Positions 52,811 through 61,151 of a stretch of 64,000 nt of DNA are shown in pieces. Under the pieces are notes generated by a model. The model saw nothing but the letters and a program-made list of their open reading frames with translations. It was not told where the DNA came from and did not search any database. The stretch comes from Paracoccus laeviglucosivorans (lineage in GTDB: Bacteria > Pseudomonadota > Alphaproteobacteria > Rhodobacterales > Rhodobacteraceae). Both the position numbers and the translations under genes were made by a program. Numbering within the stretch: the stretch's first letter is position 1; the number at the start of each line of letters is the position of its first letter. The DNA lies in contig NZ_FXTK01000009.1 in NCBI RefSeq assembly GCF_900182695.1, forward strand, positions 1-64,000, read 5' to 3'.

Positions 52811-53458
52811 ATGGGACTTCCCGGAATCGCCCCCTACGCCCTGCCGGTGCTGGCCGATCTGCCAGCGGCGCGCGGCGCATGGCAGCCACAGCGGGACCGG
52901 ATCGCGCTGCTGGTCCATGACATGCAGCGCTATTTCTGCCGCCCCTTTCCGGCCAGCGTGCTGGACCCGGTGGTGGCTAATATCGCCCGCCTGATCGCCG
53001 ATGCCCGCGCGGCGGGGGTGCCGGTCTTCTACACTGCGCAAAAGGGCAACCAGTTCCGCCCCGATCGCGGCTTGCAGGCCGATCTGTGGGGACCGGGCAT
53101 GAGCGCCACGCCCGAGCATGAGGAGGTACTGCCCGCGCTTGCGCCCACCGAAGCCGACATCGTGCTGGTCAAGCATCGCTACAGCGCCTTTCAGCGGTCG
53201 AATCTGGAAACGCTGATGCGGGCGCGCGGGCGCGACCAGCTGATGATCTGCGGCGTCTATGCCCATATCGGCTGCCTCGCCACCGCGGTCGAGGCGTTCC
53301 AGCGCGACATCGAAACCTTCGCCGTGGCCGATGCGCAGGCCGATTTCAGCCGCGACAAGCTGGATCTGGCGATGGGCTGGATCGCCGCCACATGCGGCGT
53401 GCCGATGACCACCGATCAGGCCGTGACCGTTTTCGAAAGTGTCTCTGAATGCGCCTGA
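52811..53458 (+). CDS. dhbB: Isochorismatase without carrier domain
   Basis: This 215-aa protein hydrolyses isochorismate to 2,3-dihydro-DHB. It shows the N-terminal YALPVLADLPAARGAWQPQR, then ALLVHDMQRYF, VLVKHRYSAF and LMICGVYAHIGCL of EntB. It stops after the isochorismatase domain: EntB and DhbB normally continue with an aryl carrier domain of about 80 residues. Here that function sits on a separate gene (54238-54474). It overlaps dhbA by 10 bp. Confidence 0.93.
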   Translation: MGLPGIAPYALPVLADLPAARGAWQPQRDRIALLVHDMQRYFCRPFPASVLDPVVANIARLIADARAAGVPVFYTAQKGNQFRPDRGLQADLWGPGMSATPEHEEVLPALAPTEADIVLVKHRYSAFQRSNLETLMRARGRDQLMICGVYAHIGCLATAVEAFQRDIETFAVADAQADFSRDKLDLAMGWIAATCGVPMTTDQAVTVFESVSECA

Positions 53459-54222
53459 CCGGATTTGAAGGCAAGCTTGCCATCGTCACCGGGGCCGCGG
53501 GCGGCATCGGTCAAGCCGTCACCCGCGCCTTGTTGGACGCGGGTGCGACCGTCATCGCCACCGATACCGAGGCCGCGCTGGCCGCAAACCCCGTGGCCCC
53601 CGGCGCGATCGCCCATGTGCTGGACGTGCGCGACGGACCGGCGGCGGATGCGCTGGTCGCCTGGGCCGAGGCGCAGCACGGCCCGCTGGCGCTTGGCATC
53701 CATGTCGCGGGGATCGTGACGATCAGCCCACTGCTGGACATGGCGCTGACCGAATGGCAGCGCGTCTTTGACATCAACACGACCGGCACCTTCAACGTCA
53801 CCCGCGCTTTTGGTGTCGCCATGGCGCGGCAGGGTGCGGGGGCCATCGTCACCGTCAGTTCCAATGCGGCGGGAATCCCGCGGCTGAACATGGGGGCTTA
53901 TGCCGCCTCCAAAGCGGCAGCGACCATGCTGATCCGCTGTCTGGGGCTGGAACTGGCGGCCAAGGGCGTGCGCTGCAATATCGTCGCGCCCGGATCGACG
54001 CTGACGCCGATGCAGACCGGCATGTGGGCATCCGATGGCGGGGCGGGCGAACGCGCCGTGCTGGACGGCAATCTTGAGGCCTATCGCACCGGCATCCCGA
54101 TGAAGAAACTTGCGACACCCGAGGATATTGCCGGGGCGGTCATGTTCTTCCTGTCCGATCAGGCGGGCCATGTCACCATGGCCGACCTGTATGTCGATGG
54201 CGGCGCGACGCTGCGCGCCTGA
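53449..54222 (+). CDS. dhbA: 2,3-dihydro-2,3-dihydroxybenzoate dehydrogenase
   Basis: This 257-aa SDR oxidises dihydro-DHB to DHB with NAD. The Rossmann motif is TGAAGGIGQ, the catalytic Ser is in VTVSSNAAG and the YxxxK motif is YAASK, all intact. It is the last gene of the dhbCBA operon. It ends 15 bp before the convergent aryl carrier gene, and a GC-rich inverted repeat between the two (two copies of GCGGCGCGCC near 54227-54250) may act as a shared terminator. Confidence 0.93.
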   Translation: MRLTGFEGKLAIVTGAAGGIGQAVTRALLDAGATVIATDTEAALAANPVAPGAIAHVLDVRDGPAADALVAWAEAQHGPLALGIHVAGIVTISPLLDMALTEWQRVFDINTTGTFNVTRAFGVAMARQGAGAIVTVSSNAAGIPRLNMGAYAASKAAATMLIRCLGLELAAKGVRCNIVAPGSTLTPMQTGMWASDGGAGERAVLDGNLEAYRTGIPMKKLATPEDIAGAVMFFLSDQAGHVTMADLYVDGGATLRA

Positions 54223-54237
54223 ACCTGCGGCGCGCCC

Positions 54238-54474
54238 TTAGCGGCGCGCCTGCAACAAGGCCCACCACGCATCCAGCGTGGGTTCCTTGGCCAGTTCCTC
54301 GAAACTTGCCTCGATCCCCAACTGCTTCAGTTCCGACGAGAACGTCATCACGGCGATGGAATCCAGCCCGTAAAGCACCAGATTCTCGGCCGGGTCGATG
54401 TCGCAATCATCCTCGATCATGGTCTGGATGCGGGTGGCCAGCCAGTCGCGGCTGATGTCAATTGTGGTCGTCAT
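54238..54474 (-). CDS. Free-standing aryl carrier protein
   Basis: This 78-aa carrier domain has the phosphopantetheine serine S39 in LYGLDSIAVM. The helical pattern (ISRDWLATRIQTMI and FEELAKEPTLDAWWALL) matches the C-terminal ArCP domain of EntB and VibB. It should carry DHB as a thioester after loading by the adjacent AMP ligase, 11 bp upstream. It is separate from the isochorismatase domain, unlike the usual EntB fusion. A phosphopantetheinyl transferase must be supplied from elsewhere. Confidence 0.9.
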   Translation of the reverse strand: MTTTIDISRDWLATRIQTMIEDDCDIDPAENLVLYGLDSIAVMTFSSELKQLGIEASFEELAKEPTLDAWWALLQARR

Positions 54475-54485
54475 GGTCTTTCCTT

Positions 54486-56102
54486 TCAGGCGGTGGCCGC
54501 AAGGCTGTCGCGCAGGCGGCGCTTGTCGATCTTGCCCACCGCCGTCAGCGGCAGATCAGGCACGATGCGGAAACGGTCGGGCAGTTTGTATTCGGCAACG
54601 CCTTGGGCGATCAGCCAGCGGCGCAAAGCGGGCGGAGAGAGCTTTTCGGCCCCGTCGCGCAGCACAAGGAAGGCGCAGCTTTTCTCGCCCAGATTGGCAT
54701 CCTCGACCGCGACCAGCGCGGCGTGGGTGATGTCGGGATGGCGGACCAGAAGGTTCTCGATCTCTTCGGCGGCGATCTTTTCGCCGCCCCGGTTGATCTG
54801 GTCCTTGATGCGGCCGACGACACGCAGATAGCCGTTTTCGCGCACCACCACATCGCCCGAGTGATAGAACCCATCCGCGTCGAAGGCCTTGGCGTTGTGT
54901 TCGGGGCTGCGATAATAGCCGCGGAAGGTATAGGGGCCACGGGTCGCCAATGCGCCGGGCGTGCCATCGGCCACCGGATCGCCGCTTTCGTCCAAGACGC
55001 GGATTTCGTCGTCGGGGCTGATCGGACGGCCCTGCGTGGTAAAGATGATCTGCGGATCGTCGCCCAGCCGGGTATAGTTCACCAGCCCCTCGGCCATGCC
55101 AAAGACCTGCTGCAACTGGCAGCCCAGCGTTTCGGGCACGCGCCGGGCCACCGCCTCGGCAAAACTGGCGCCGCCGACCAGCATCAGTTCCAGCGTGTCC
55201 AGCTTGGCGCGGTGGGATGGGGCTTCTTCGACCGCGCGCAGCCACAGGGCGACGGCGGGCGGGACCAGCGGGACCATGGTGACGCCTTCGCGGGCGATCA
55301 GGTCGAAACAGGTCAGTGGCTCGGGGCTTGGGGCCAGAACCACCGTGCCGCCCGCGTGGAACACCCCCAGCGAACCGGGCGAGCTAAGCGTGAAGTTATG
55401 CGCCGCAGGCAGCGCGCACAGGAACCGCGTGGCGGGCGTGCAGCAGCTGATCTCGGCGCTGGCGCGGACGCTGTAATCGTAGTCGTTGTGCGTGCGCGGG
55501 ATCAGCTTGGGCGTGCCGGTACTGCCACCCGAAAGCTGAAAGAACGCAACCTGATCGGCAGGCGTCGGGCCGGCATCCGCGGGCAGGTCGGCGTCATGCG
55601 TCAGCCAATGGGCAAGGTTTGTCCGGGGCGTATCGTCGCCCAGCAACAAAACATGGCGGACGCCGCCCGCGCGCAGTTCATCCGCAAAGGCGTCATCGGC
55701 GAAAAGCTCATGCGCGCGGGATGCGATGACGACCTTGGGCGCGATCTGGGCGGCGTATGAGGTCATCTCCAACCGGCGATGGCTGAACAGCGCGTTGACC
55801 GGCGCGACCCCGATGCGCAGCAGCGCGAAGAAGCTGATGAAGAACTCGGCCACGTTCGGCAACTGCACCAGCGCGGTATCGCCATGGCCCAGCCCCTGCG
55901 CGGCCAGACGCGCAGCCAGATGGCGCGACAGGCGGTCCAGATCGGCATAGCTGAAGCGACGGTCTGCGCAGACGATGGCCGTGGCGTCGGGCTGCACCGC
56001 CAATTGCGCATCCAGAAGATGCGTCATGGGCTGGTCGATCCAATAGCCAGCCTCGCGATAGCGGCGGGCCTGATCCTGTGGCCACGGGGTGAATTCGATC
56101 AT
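54486..56102 (-). CDS. dhbE: 2,3-dihydroxybenzoate-AMP ligase
   Basis: This 538-aa adenylating enzyme of the EntE/DhbE type activates DHB and loads it on the carrier protein. Motifs are FTPWPQDQARRYREAGYW at the N-terminus, the P-loop SGGSTGTPKLIPRTHNDY, YHSGDVVVRENGYLRVVGR and the C-terminal lysine in LTAVGKIDKRRLR. It is the first gene of a two-gene minus-strand operon with the carrier protein, divergent from the condensation-domain gene. Confidence 0.95.
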   Translation of the reverse strand: MIEFTPWPQDQARRYREAGYWIDQPMTHLLDAQLAVQPDATAIVCADRRFSYADLDRLSRHLAARLAAQGLGHGDTALVQLPNVAEFFISFFALLRIGVAPVNALFSHRRLEMTSYAAQIAPKVVIASRAHELFADDAFADELRAGGVRHVLLLGDDTPRTNLAHWLTHDADLPADAGPTPADQVAFFQLSGGSTGTPKLIPRTHNDYDYSVRASAEISCCTPATRFLCALPAAHNFTLSSPGSLGVFHAGGTVVLAPSPEPLTCFDLIAREGVTMVPLVPPAVALWLRAVEEAPSHRAKLDTLELMLVGGASFAEAVARRVPETLGCQLQQVFGMAEGLVNYTRLGDDPQIIFTTQGRPISPDDEIRVLDESGDPVADGTPGALATRGPYTFRGYYRSPEHNAKAFDADGFYHSGDVVVRENGYLRVVGRIKDQINRGGEKIAAEEIENLLVRHPDITHAALVAVEDANLGEKSCAFLVLRDGAEKLSPPALRRWLIAQGVAEYKLPDRFRIVPDLPLTAVGKIDKRRLRDSLAATA

Positions 56103-56152
56103 CTGCCTGTCCTTCGCTGGTGGCGGGGTTCAGCCCACACCACGACGCCCGC

Positions 56153-56180
56153 TTGACGGGGCATAATAGTCGAGTATTTT
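56153..56180 (+). promoter_or_regulatory. Putative promoter and palindromic operator of the condensation-domain gene
   Basis: TTGACG (56153-56158) and TATTTT (56175-56180) are spaced by 16 bp. A near-perfect 14-bp palindrome AATAGTCGAGTATT (56165-56178, one mismatched pair) overlaps the spacer and the -10 element. It lies between the divergent dhbE and condensation-domain genes. This placement fits an iron-responsive repressor site, but the match to a named consensus is not shown. Confidence 0.4.
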
Positions 56181-56288
56181 TATCCAGCTTTCTCTCTCGA
56201 AGCAAGCGGGGTGGCGACAAATGCCGCCACCCCAGCCAGCTTTCCCTTGCACAAACGGATGACCCCCATCGTTGGGCGGCAGGATTTC

Positions 56289-57644
56289 ATGACGAAATAT
56301 CAACGCGCTGAATATAAGCTGACCCTTGCGCAACTGGATTTCTGGGAAGAATTCCGCCTGCATCCCGGCGAGGCCGTCTCGACCGTGGCCCATGCGGTCG
56401 AGCTGCGCGGCGCGGTCGATGCCGATGCGCTGGCCCGTGCGATCACGCAGGTCGTGGCGGAAACCGATGTGCTGTCACTGCGTTTTACCGAAGGTGACGA
56501 AGGGCCGCGTCAGCAGCTTGACCCGACGCGGCGGCCCGAATTGCGGCATCTGGATTTCAGCGTCAGGCCCGATCCGATGGCCGATGCAATGGCCATGATG
56601 CAGGCCGATGTGGAAGCGCCGCTGGATCTGGTGAACCAGCCCCTGTCGCAGCAATGGCTGATCCGTTTGGGGGCCGACCGCTTTGTCTGGTATAACCGCG
56701 GCCATCATATCGTTCTGGACGGCTACGCGATGGGCCTGATGGAGACGCGCTGCGCCCAGCTTTACGCCGCCCATCGCGACGGGCTGCCCACGGGCGAGCC
56801 GCTGACCAGCTTTTTCGCCTATCTGACCGAGGAAGGCGACTACCGCGCCAGTCCGCGCCACGCCAAGGATGGCCAGCACTGGACCGATATTCTGTCCGCC
56901 CCGCCCGCGCCCAAGGTGCTGCAAAAGGGTTCAGAGGATTATCCGGCCAGTCCGATGTGCCACGAAGAATCGCTGGTCGATTTGCGCCCATCGCTGCTGG
57001 CGCGGGCATCCGAACTGGGCATCGGCTGGCCCGATCTGCTGACTGCCTTGTGTTCGGCATGGGCCGCGCTGGAACTGCGCGACCATTCCGCCGCAAGGGT
57101 GCAGGACAGCGCAGGCCGTGTCACCATGCCGATCTGGTTGCCTTACATGAGCCGGATGGGCAGCGTCGCCATCCGCATCCCGGCGCTGGTCGTCAACATC
57201 CTGCCATTCGACGCAAGCGTGGCCGCGACCGAAAGCGTCGCGCAGACCGTGACGCAACTTGCGGGCCGCCTGCGCAAGCTGCGCCGTCATGGCCGCTACC
57301 GCATCGAACAGATCGGCTTCGACTATGGGCTGGGCGCGTCGCAGCGGTTCTTTTTCTCGCCGCTGATCAACGTCCTGCCGTTCGAGCCTGCGCGTTTCGA
57401 CGGCACCGAAACCCAGCGGCATGTGCTGTCAAATGGTCCGGGCGACGGCTTCAACATCACCATCCGCGGCGACGGCGAGGCGAATGGGCTGGACCTGTGC
57501 CTTGAGGCGGACCCGGTGCTGACACCCCCCGCCGATTTCACGCGCCACGCGGTCACCCTGCCCGCATTCCTGCGCGCCGCTTTGGCCCTGGATGCGGGCG
57601 AACGCCCCATCGGCGCGCTGCTGACCCAGCCCGAAACCGTCTAG
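56289..57644 (+). CDS. Stand-alone NRPS condensation domain (VibH-like amide synthase)
   Basis: This 451-aa protein is one condensation domain only. It has YKLTLAQLDFWEEFRL at the N-terminus (C1 motif), the catalytic HHxxxDG as GHHIVLDGYAM (HH139-140, D144), then WLPYMSRMGSVAIRIPALVV and DYGLGASQRFFFSPLINVLP in the later motifs. No adenylation, carrier or thioesterase domain follows. VibH is such a free domain and condenses DHB-carrier protein with a soluble amine. The same is expected here, with a polyamine the likely acceptor. The ATG at 56289 has AGGA upstream; an alternative GTG start at 56211 is less likely. It is divergent from dhbE. Confidence 0.88.
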   Translation: MTKYQRAEYKLTLAQLDFWEEFRLHPGEAVSTVAHAVELRGAVDADALARAITQVVAETDVLSLRFTEGDEGPRQQLDPTRRPELRHLDFSVRPDPMADAMAMMQADVEAPLDLVNQPLSQQWLIRLGADRFVWYNRGHHIVLDGYAMGLMETRCAQLYAAHRDGLPTGEPLTSFFAYLTEEGDYRASPRHAKDGQHWTDILSAPPAPKVLQKGSEDYPASPMCHEESLVDLRPSLLARASELGIGWPDLLTALCSAWAALELRDHSAARVQDSAGRVTMPIWLPYMSRMGSVAIRIPALVVNILPFDASVAATESVAQTVTQLAGRLRKLRRHGRYRIEQIGFDYGLGASQRFFFSPLINVLPFEPARFDGTETQRHVLSNGPGDGFNITIRGDGEANGLDLCLEADPVLTPPADFTRHAVTLPAFLRAALALDAGERPIGALLTQPETV

Positions 57645-58030
57645 CCGCGGGGCAGGAATTCGCGGGTGATGCAGCCCTCGGCATCGCGGCCCCACCGGTC
57701 GATCGGTCGCTGCGGCGGCAATTCGAAATCCGCGCAGATGCGATAGCTGCGCGGCGAGATCGCCTGATAGCGATATGGCGCCTGCGTATAGGGGCCGGCG
57801 GCACGCTGGTCCCACGCGCATTGATCGGTCGGCTCAGGCGTCTGGGGCAAGGCGTTTCGCGACTGCGCGATGCAGTCGATCCATGACGACATGCTTATCA
57901 GATCCTGTTCGCGCTGCATGTCGCGCTTTTGCTTGCGGGCATGACCCGGTCCGCCGGTCAGGACCAGCCCCAGCACCACCGCCAAGGCAGCGACGATCCC
58001 GATGGCGATGGTCGTCCAGCCCTTAGCCAT
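57641..58030 (-). CDS. Small membrane-anchored protein, unknown
   Basis: This 129-aa protein has one N-terminal hydrophobic helix (TTIAIGIVAALAVVLGLVL) and a soluble part with three cysteines (DCIAQS, QCAWD, GCITRE plus ICADF). It is probably an anchored periplasmic protein. Its start lies in an 8-bp overlap with the upstream membrane-protein gene, so the two form an operon. Its 3' end overlaps the convergent condensation-domain gene by 4 bp. Family unknown. Confidence 0.6.
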   Translation of the reverse strand: MAKGWTTIAIGIVAALAVVLGLVLTGGPGHARKQKRDMQREQDLISMSSWIDCIAQSRNALPQTPEPTDQCAWDQRAAGPYTQAPYRYQAISPRSYRICADFELPPQRPIDRWGRDAEGCITREFLPRG

Positions 58031-58640
58031 CCATCTCGTCCCGGTAATAGCCCAGCACCAGCGCGGCGATCACCGCAACCAGCGCCGCCTTGCAGATGAA
58101 CCGCAGCGTCAGATCGCCGTTCAGCAGTGCATAGATCACCCAGATCGCGTCGCCCAGAAAGACCAGCGCCGCCACCATCAGCGTCAGCGAAGCGAACCAC
58201 TTGCGCACCAAGGACCGCCTGCGCCCCGCGTCGTCCCGGCTTAGCCGCGCCACCTGCCGACTTAGCAGCACAAAGACCGGCGTGAAGGCGATCAGCGCCG
58301 CGATGGACCAGCGTTCGGAACTGCCGGGCGCGACCGGATATTCGCCGGGATCGGGGATCAGGTAATCAATCAGCCCCATGCCCAACTGGCACAGATGCCA
58401 CGCAACGACGCCCAGCGACACGAATAGCAGCCCGTATAGCAGCGCCTCTTGCGCCGAGGCATAGGGGCGCGGGCGCGGCACGGGCGGCTGGCCCGGCAGC
58501 CAGCCCGACATGGCATCCTCGATCTCGGGCGCAGACCAGCCCGCCTGCCCCAAGGCCGCGCGGATCGTCTGAGCATCGCCGCCCTGCGCCAAGGACAGGC
58601 GCACGAATTCGGAAAGCCGGTCGGCTGGTTTCATCGGCAT
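58023..58640 (-). CDS. Membrane protein with N-terminal helical domain (DUF5671-like)
   Basis: This 205-aa protein has an N-terminal helical segment (LSEFVRLSLAQGGDAQTIRA, then AALGQAGWSAPEIEDAM), a UBA-like pattern, followed by four membrane spans with the DUF5671-type pattern. The spans include EALLYGLLFVSLGVVAWHLC, IAALIAFTPVFVLLSRQVA, TLMVAALVFLGDAIWVIYAL and CKAALVAVIAALVLGYY. The start MPMKPADR has AAAGGGGG upstream. Function unknown. It is followed in operon by the 129-aa protein. Confidence 0.7.
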   Translation of the reverse strand: MPMKPADRLSEFVRLSLAQGGDAQTIRAALGQAGWSAPEIEDAMSGWLPGQPPVPRPRPYASAQEALLYGLLFVSLGVVAWHLCQLGMGLIDYLIPDPGEYPVAPGSSERWSIAALIAFTPVFVLLSRQVARLSRDDAGRRRSLVRKWFASLTLMVAALVFLGDAIWVIYALLNGDLTLRFICKAALVAVIAALVLGYYRDEMDG

Positions 58641-58815
58641 CGCCCCCTTTGTCCGATGGTTTCTTGCTTTGCCGGTCCGGGTCAAGGCCGGGGTCCGACC
58701 CTGCCGCAGCGGCACCCGAAGATTTTTTTGCAGGATCGCTATTTTCCTCTTGCACCCACCCGCACCGTTCCGTAAATCACCGCTCACCGAAGGCGACGCG
58801 CCATCGGGACGGAGT

Positions 58816-58890
58816 GCGGGCGTAGCTCAGGGGTAGAGCATAACCTTGCCAAGGTTAGGGTCGGGCGTTCGAATCGCCTCGCCCGCTCCA
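58816..58890 (+). tRNA. tRNA-Gly (anticodon GCC)
   Basis: The sequence begins GCGGGCGTAGCTCAGGGGTA and ends CGCCCGCTCCA, with the CCA encoded. The anticodon arm AACCT-TGCC-AAGGTT gives anticodon GCC. The acceptor stem GCGGGCG/CGCCCGC is perfect. Confidence 0.95.
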
Positions 58891-58916
58891 AAATCTTCTC
58901 TCGGGAAGAAAACGAC

Positions 58917-58946
58917 AAGGCGGCCTTAGGGCCGCCTTCGTTTTTT
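58917..58946 (+). terminator. Rho-independent terminator after tRNA-Gly
   Basis: AAGGCGGCC and GGCCGCCTT form a 9-bp stem with a TTAG loop, followed by CGTTTTTT. It ends transcription 56 bp after the tRNA. Confidence 0.85.
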
Positions 58947-59068
58947 CTGCCATTCGAATATGATAATCCCGACCCCTCGGGGGTTGACCCGCGCGGCTTT
59001 CGGGCGAATATCTCTCGTATGGTAGCGGCCCGACCGTTCCCGGCCGCTGAGGCGAAGGGGGTCTGTCA

Positions 59069-60343
59069 ATGACATCCATCGAACATGCGATCCAGAACCG
59101 ACTTGACCATCTGGCCGTGCCTTTGCGCATCCGCCTGCCCTCGGGTGGCGTGATCGGACCACCCAGCGCCGAGGTCGAGGTGGCCTTTCACGACATGGCC
59201 GCGCTTGCCCCCATGGCATCGGGCAATCTGGGTGCTCTGGGGGCCAAGATCGTCACCGGAGAGGTCAGCATCGACGGCAGTATGCGCGCGCTGATGCATG
59301 TGGTGGCGGCGCTGGTTCCCGATGACGGGCAAGCGCATAAGCCCAAACCATGGCAGCGCGTCTGGTGGAGCCTTGCGTCCATCCTGCGCCACAACCGCGA
59401 ACGCGATGCGGCCCAGATCCGCTTTCACTATGACGTTTCGGACGAATTCTACCAGATATGGCTGGACCCGCAGCGCGTCTATTCCTGCGCCTATTTCCGC
59501 AAGGCCGATATGGATCTGGCACAGGCGCAGACCGCCAAGCTGGACCATATCTGCCGCAAGCTGGACCTGCGCAGGGGCGAGCGTTTTCTGGACATCGGCG
59601 CGGGCTGGGGCGGGCTTTTGTTCCATGCCGCCGAAAATTACGGCGTCGATGCGACCGGCATCACCCTGTCGCAGAACCAGTTCGATCACGTCTCGCAGCT
59701 GATCACGCAAAAGGGGCTGGGCGACCGGGTCCGCATCCACCTGTGCGACTATCGCGACCTCAAGCCAGAGCGGCCTTTTGACAAGCTTGCCTCGGTCGGG
59801 ATGTTCGAACACGTGGGCCGCGCGAATATGCAGCTGTATTTCCGCAATGTGCATGACCTGCTGCGCCCCGGCGGGATGGCCATGAACCATGGCATCACTG
59901 TCTCTGGGCTGGACGATGCCATGATCGGCGGCGGGCTTGGCGATTTCATCGAGAAGTTCATCTTTCCGGGCGGAGAGCTTCTGCATGTCAGCCTGGCAAT
60001 CCGCCAGCTGTCGCAAGCCGGGCTTGAGATGGTGGATACCGAAAACCTGCGCCCGCATTACGCCCGCACGCTGTGGTGCTGGTCCGACAATCTGGAGGCC
60101 CGTCTGCCCGAGGCCGAGGCCGTGCTGCGCAAGACCATGACCCCCGACCGCGCCGCCGAGGTGCTGCGCGCCTTTCGCCTGTATCTGGCGGGCTGCGCGC
60201 TGGCATTCGAGGAGGGCTGGACTTCGCTTTACCAGATCCTGATGACGCGCCCGGACGGGCAGGCCACGCGTCACGACCTTCCGGGCGCTGGGTCGGATTA
60301 CCCTTTCCGCCGCGACTATATCTATTCGCCGCGCCGGGACTAA
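59069..60343 (+). CDS. cfa: Cyclopropane-fatty-acyl-phospholipid synthase
   Basis: This 424-aa SAM-dependent methyltransferase adds a methylene bridge to unsaturated acyl chains of membrane lipids, often in stress or stationary phase. It has the SAM motif FLDIGAGWGGLLFHAAE, then ITLSQNQFDHV, MFEHVGRANMQLYF and the family segment HYDVSDEFYQIWLDP with YSCAYF. The length is that of full CfaS. It is a single gene between two tRNA genes. Confidence 0.95.
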   Translation: MTSIEHAIQNRLDHLAVPLRIRLPSGGVIGPPSAEVEVAFHDMAALAPMASGNLGALGAKIVTGEVSIDGSMRALMHVVAALVPDDGQAHKPKPWQRVWWSLASILRHNRERDAAQIRFHYDVSDEFYQIWLDPQRVYSCAYFRKADMDLAQAQTAKLDHICRKLDLRRGERFLDIGAGWGGLLFHAAENYGVDATGITLSQNQFDHVSQLITQKGLGDRVRIHLCDYRDLKPERPFDKLASVGMFEHVGRANMQLYFRNVHDLLRPGGMAMNHGITVSGLDDAMIGGGLGDFIEKFIFPGGELLHVSLAIRQLSQAGLEMVDTENLRPHYARTLWCWSDNLEARLPEAEAVLRKTMTPDRAAEVLRAFRLYLAGCALAFEEGWTSLYQILMTRPDGQATRHDLPGAGSDYPFRRDYIYSPRRD

Positions 60344-60419
60344 GCAGGCCGGGCGCAGCATTCCCCGTCTTGCACCCCGCCGCCGAAGCAGCTAAACCCC
60401 CGGTCAGTCCTACGACAAC

Positions 60420-60493
60420 GGCGGGTTGGCGGAGAGGTTACGCAGCGGATTGCAAATCCGTGAAGACCGGTTCGATTCCGGTACCCGCCTCCA
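60420..60493 (+). tRNA. tRNA-Cys (anticodon GCA)
   Basis: The sequence begins GGCGGGTTGGCGGAGAGGTT and ends ACCCGCCTCCA, with the CCA encoded. The anticodon arm CGGAT-TGCAA-ATCCG gives anticodon GCA. The acceptor stem GGCGGGT/ACCCGCC is perfect. Confidence 0.94.
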
Positions 60494-60860
60494 TCGCTTT
60501 CAGTGGATGCTGCGAATTCTGCGGGTTGCATTCGACGCGTGCGGCCAAGTTCGCGTTTGGACCTCTGCCAATATCGTATCCGTGTTTTCCAGACCTCAAG
60601 CCGTTCGGGCATATCGCGTCGGATATATTCGCGGCGTGTTCCGCTTTGTCATGCCACACCTGCACCAGTTACGCAGCGCGCCCGTCAAAGGCGCCGACAA
60701 CGCAGCTTGCCAAAGCGATACAGGCAAATGCTGAGGGGACGACTGGTCAATCAGACACTTGTAAAACAGCGCCTTAGCTGGATCACGTCCTGTCCCCGAA
60801 AAACCAGAATGGCGCGAAGCTTTCGCCCGCGCCAATCCCGCCACAATCATGCATGCTGCC
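60494..60860. other. Intergenic region after tRNA-Cys
   Basis: No convincing gene is present in 367 bp. Short open frames (for example one starting at 60507 and ending at 60734) have no start signal or recognisable features. No duplicate of the tRNA end is visible. It is the space before the convergent inhibitor lipoprotein genes. Confidence 0.4.
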
Positions 60861-61151
60861 TTAGTAGCAGCCGACCCGCGCGACACGATCATCGGTGCCG
60901 ATTTCGACGTTCAACCGCGCGGGACGGAAATCCATCGTCACCGCGTCATTGGGGCCGATAATACGCGCATCTTCGGGCAGGTTCGCCTTGGCCACCGCAT
61001 CCTTGGACTGGCCGACCAGCCCTTGAAAACGCGATGCGCCGCAGGCATCCTCGGTTGGGGGCTGCGACGGTGAAACCGGCGCGGGTGCCTGCTCCTCGCA
61101 CGCGGCAAGGACAAGCAGGGCCAATGGCGCGGCCAGCGCTCGCATCCGCAT
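60861..61151 (-). CDS. I78-family peptidase inhibitor-like lipoprotein
   Basis: This 96-aa protein has a lipoprotein signal (ALLVLAACEE) and an I78-type domain: CGASRFQGLVGQ, ARIIGPNDAVTMDFRPARLN and VEIGTDDRVARVGCY, with the two terminal cysteines of the family. It is probably an outer-membrane or periplasmic inhibitor of serine proteases. The start at 61151 forms a TGATG overlap with the preceding paralogue. A role as partner of the giant alpha-2-macroglobulin is speculative. Confidence 0.8.
   Translation of the reverse strand: MRMRALAAPLALLVLAACEEQAPAPVSPSQPPTEDACGASRFQGLVGQSKDAVAKANLPEDARIIGPNDAVTMDFRPARLNVEIGTDDRVARVGCY

Noticed and set aside
60426-60734. 102-codon frame starting inside tRNA-Cys
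   Set aside because: Overlaps the tRNA and lacks coding features.
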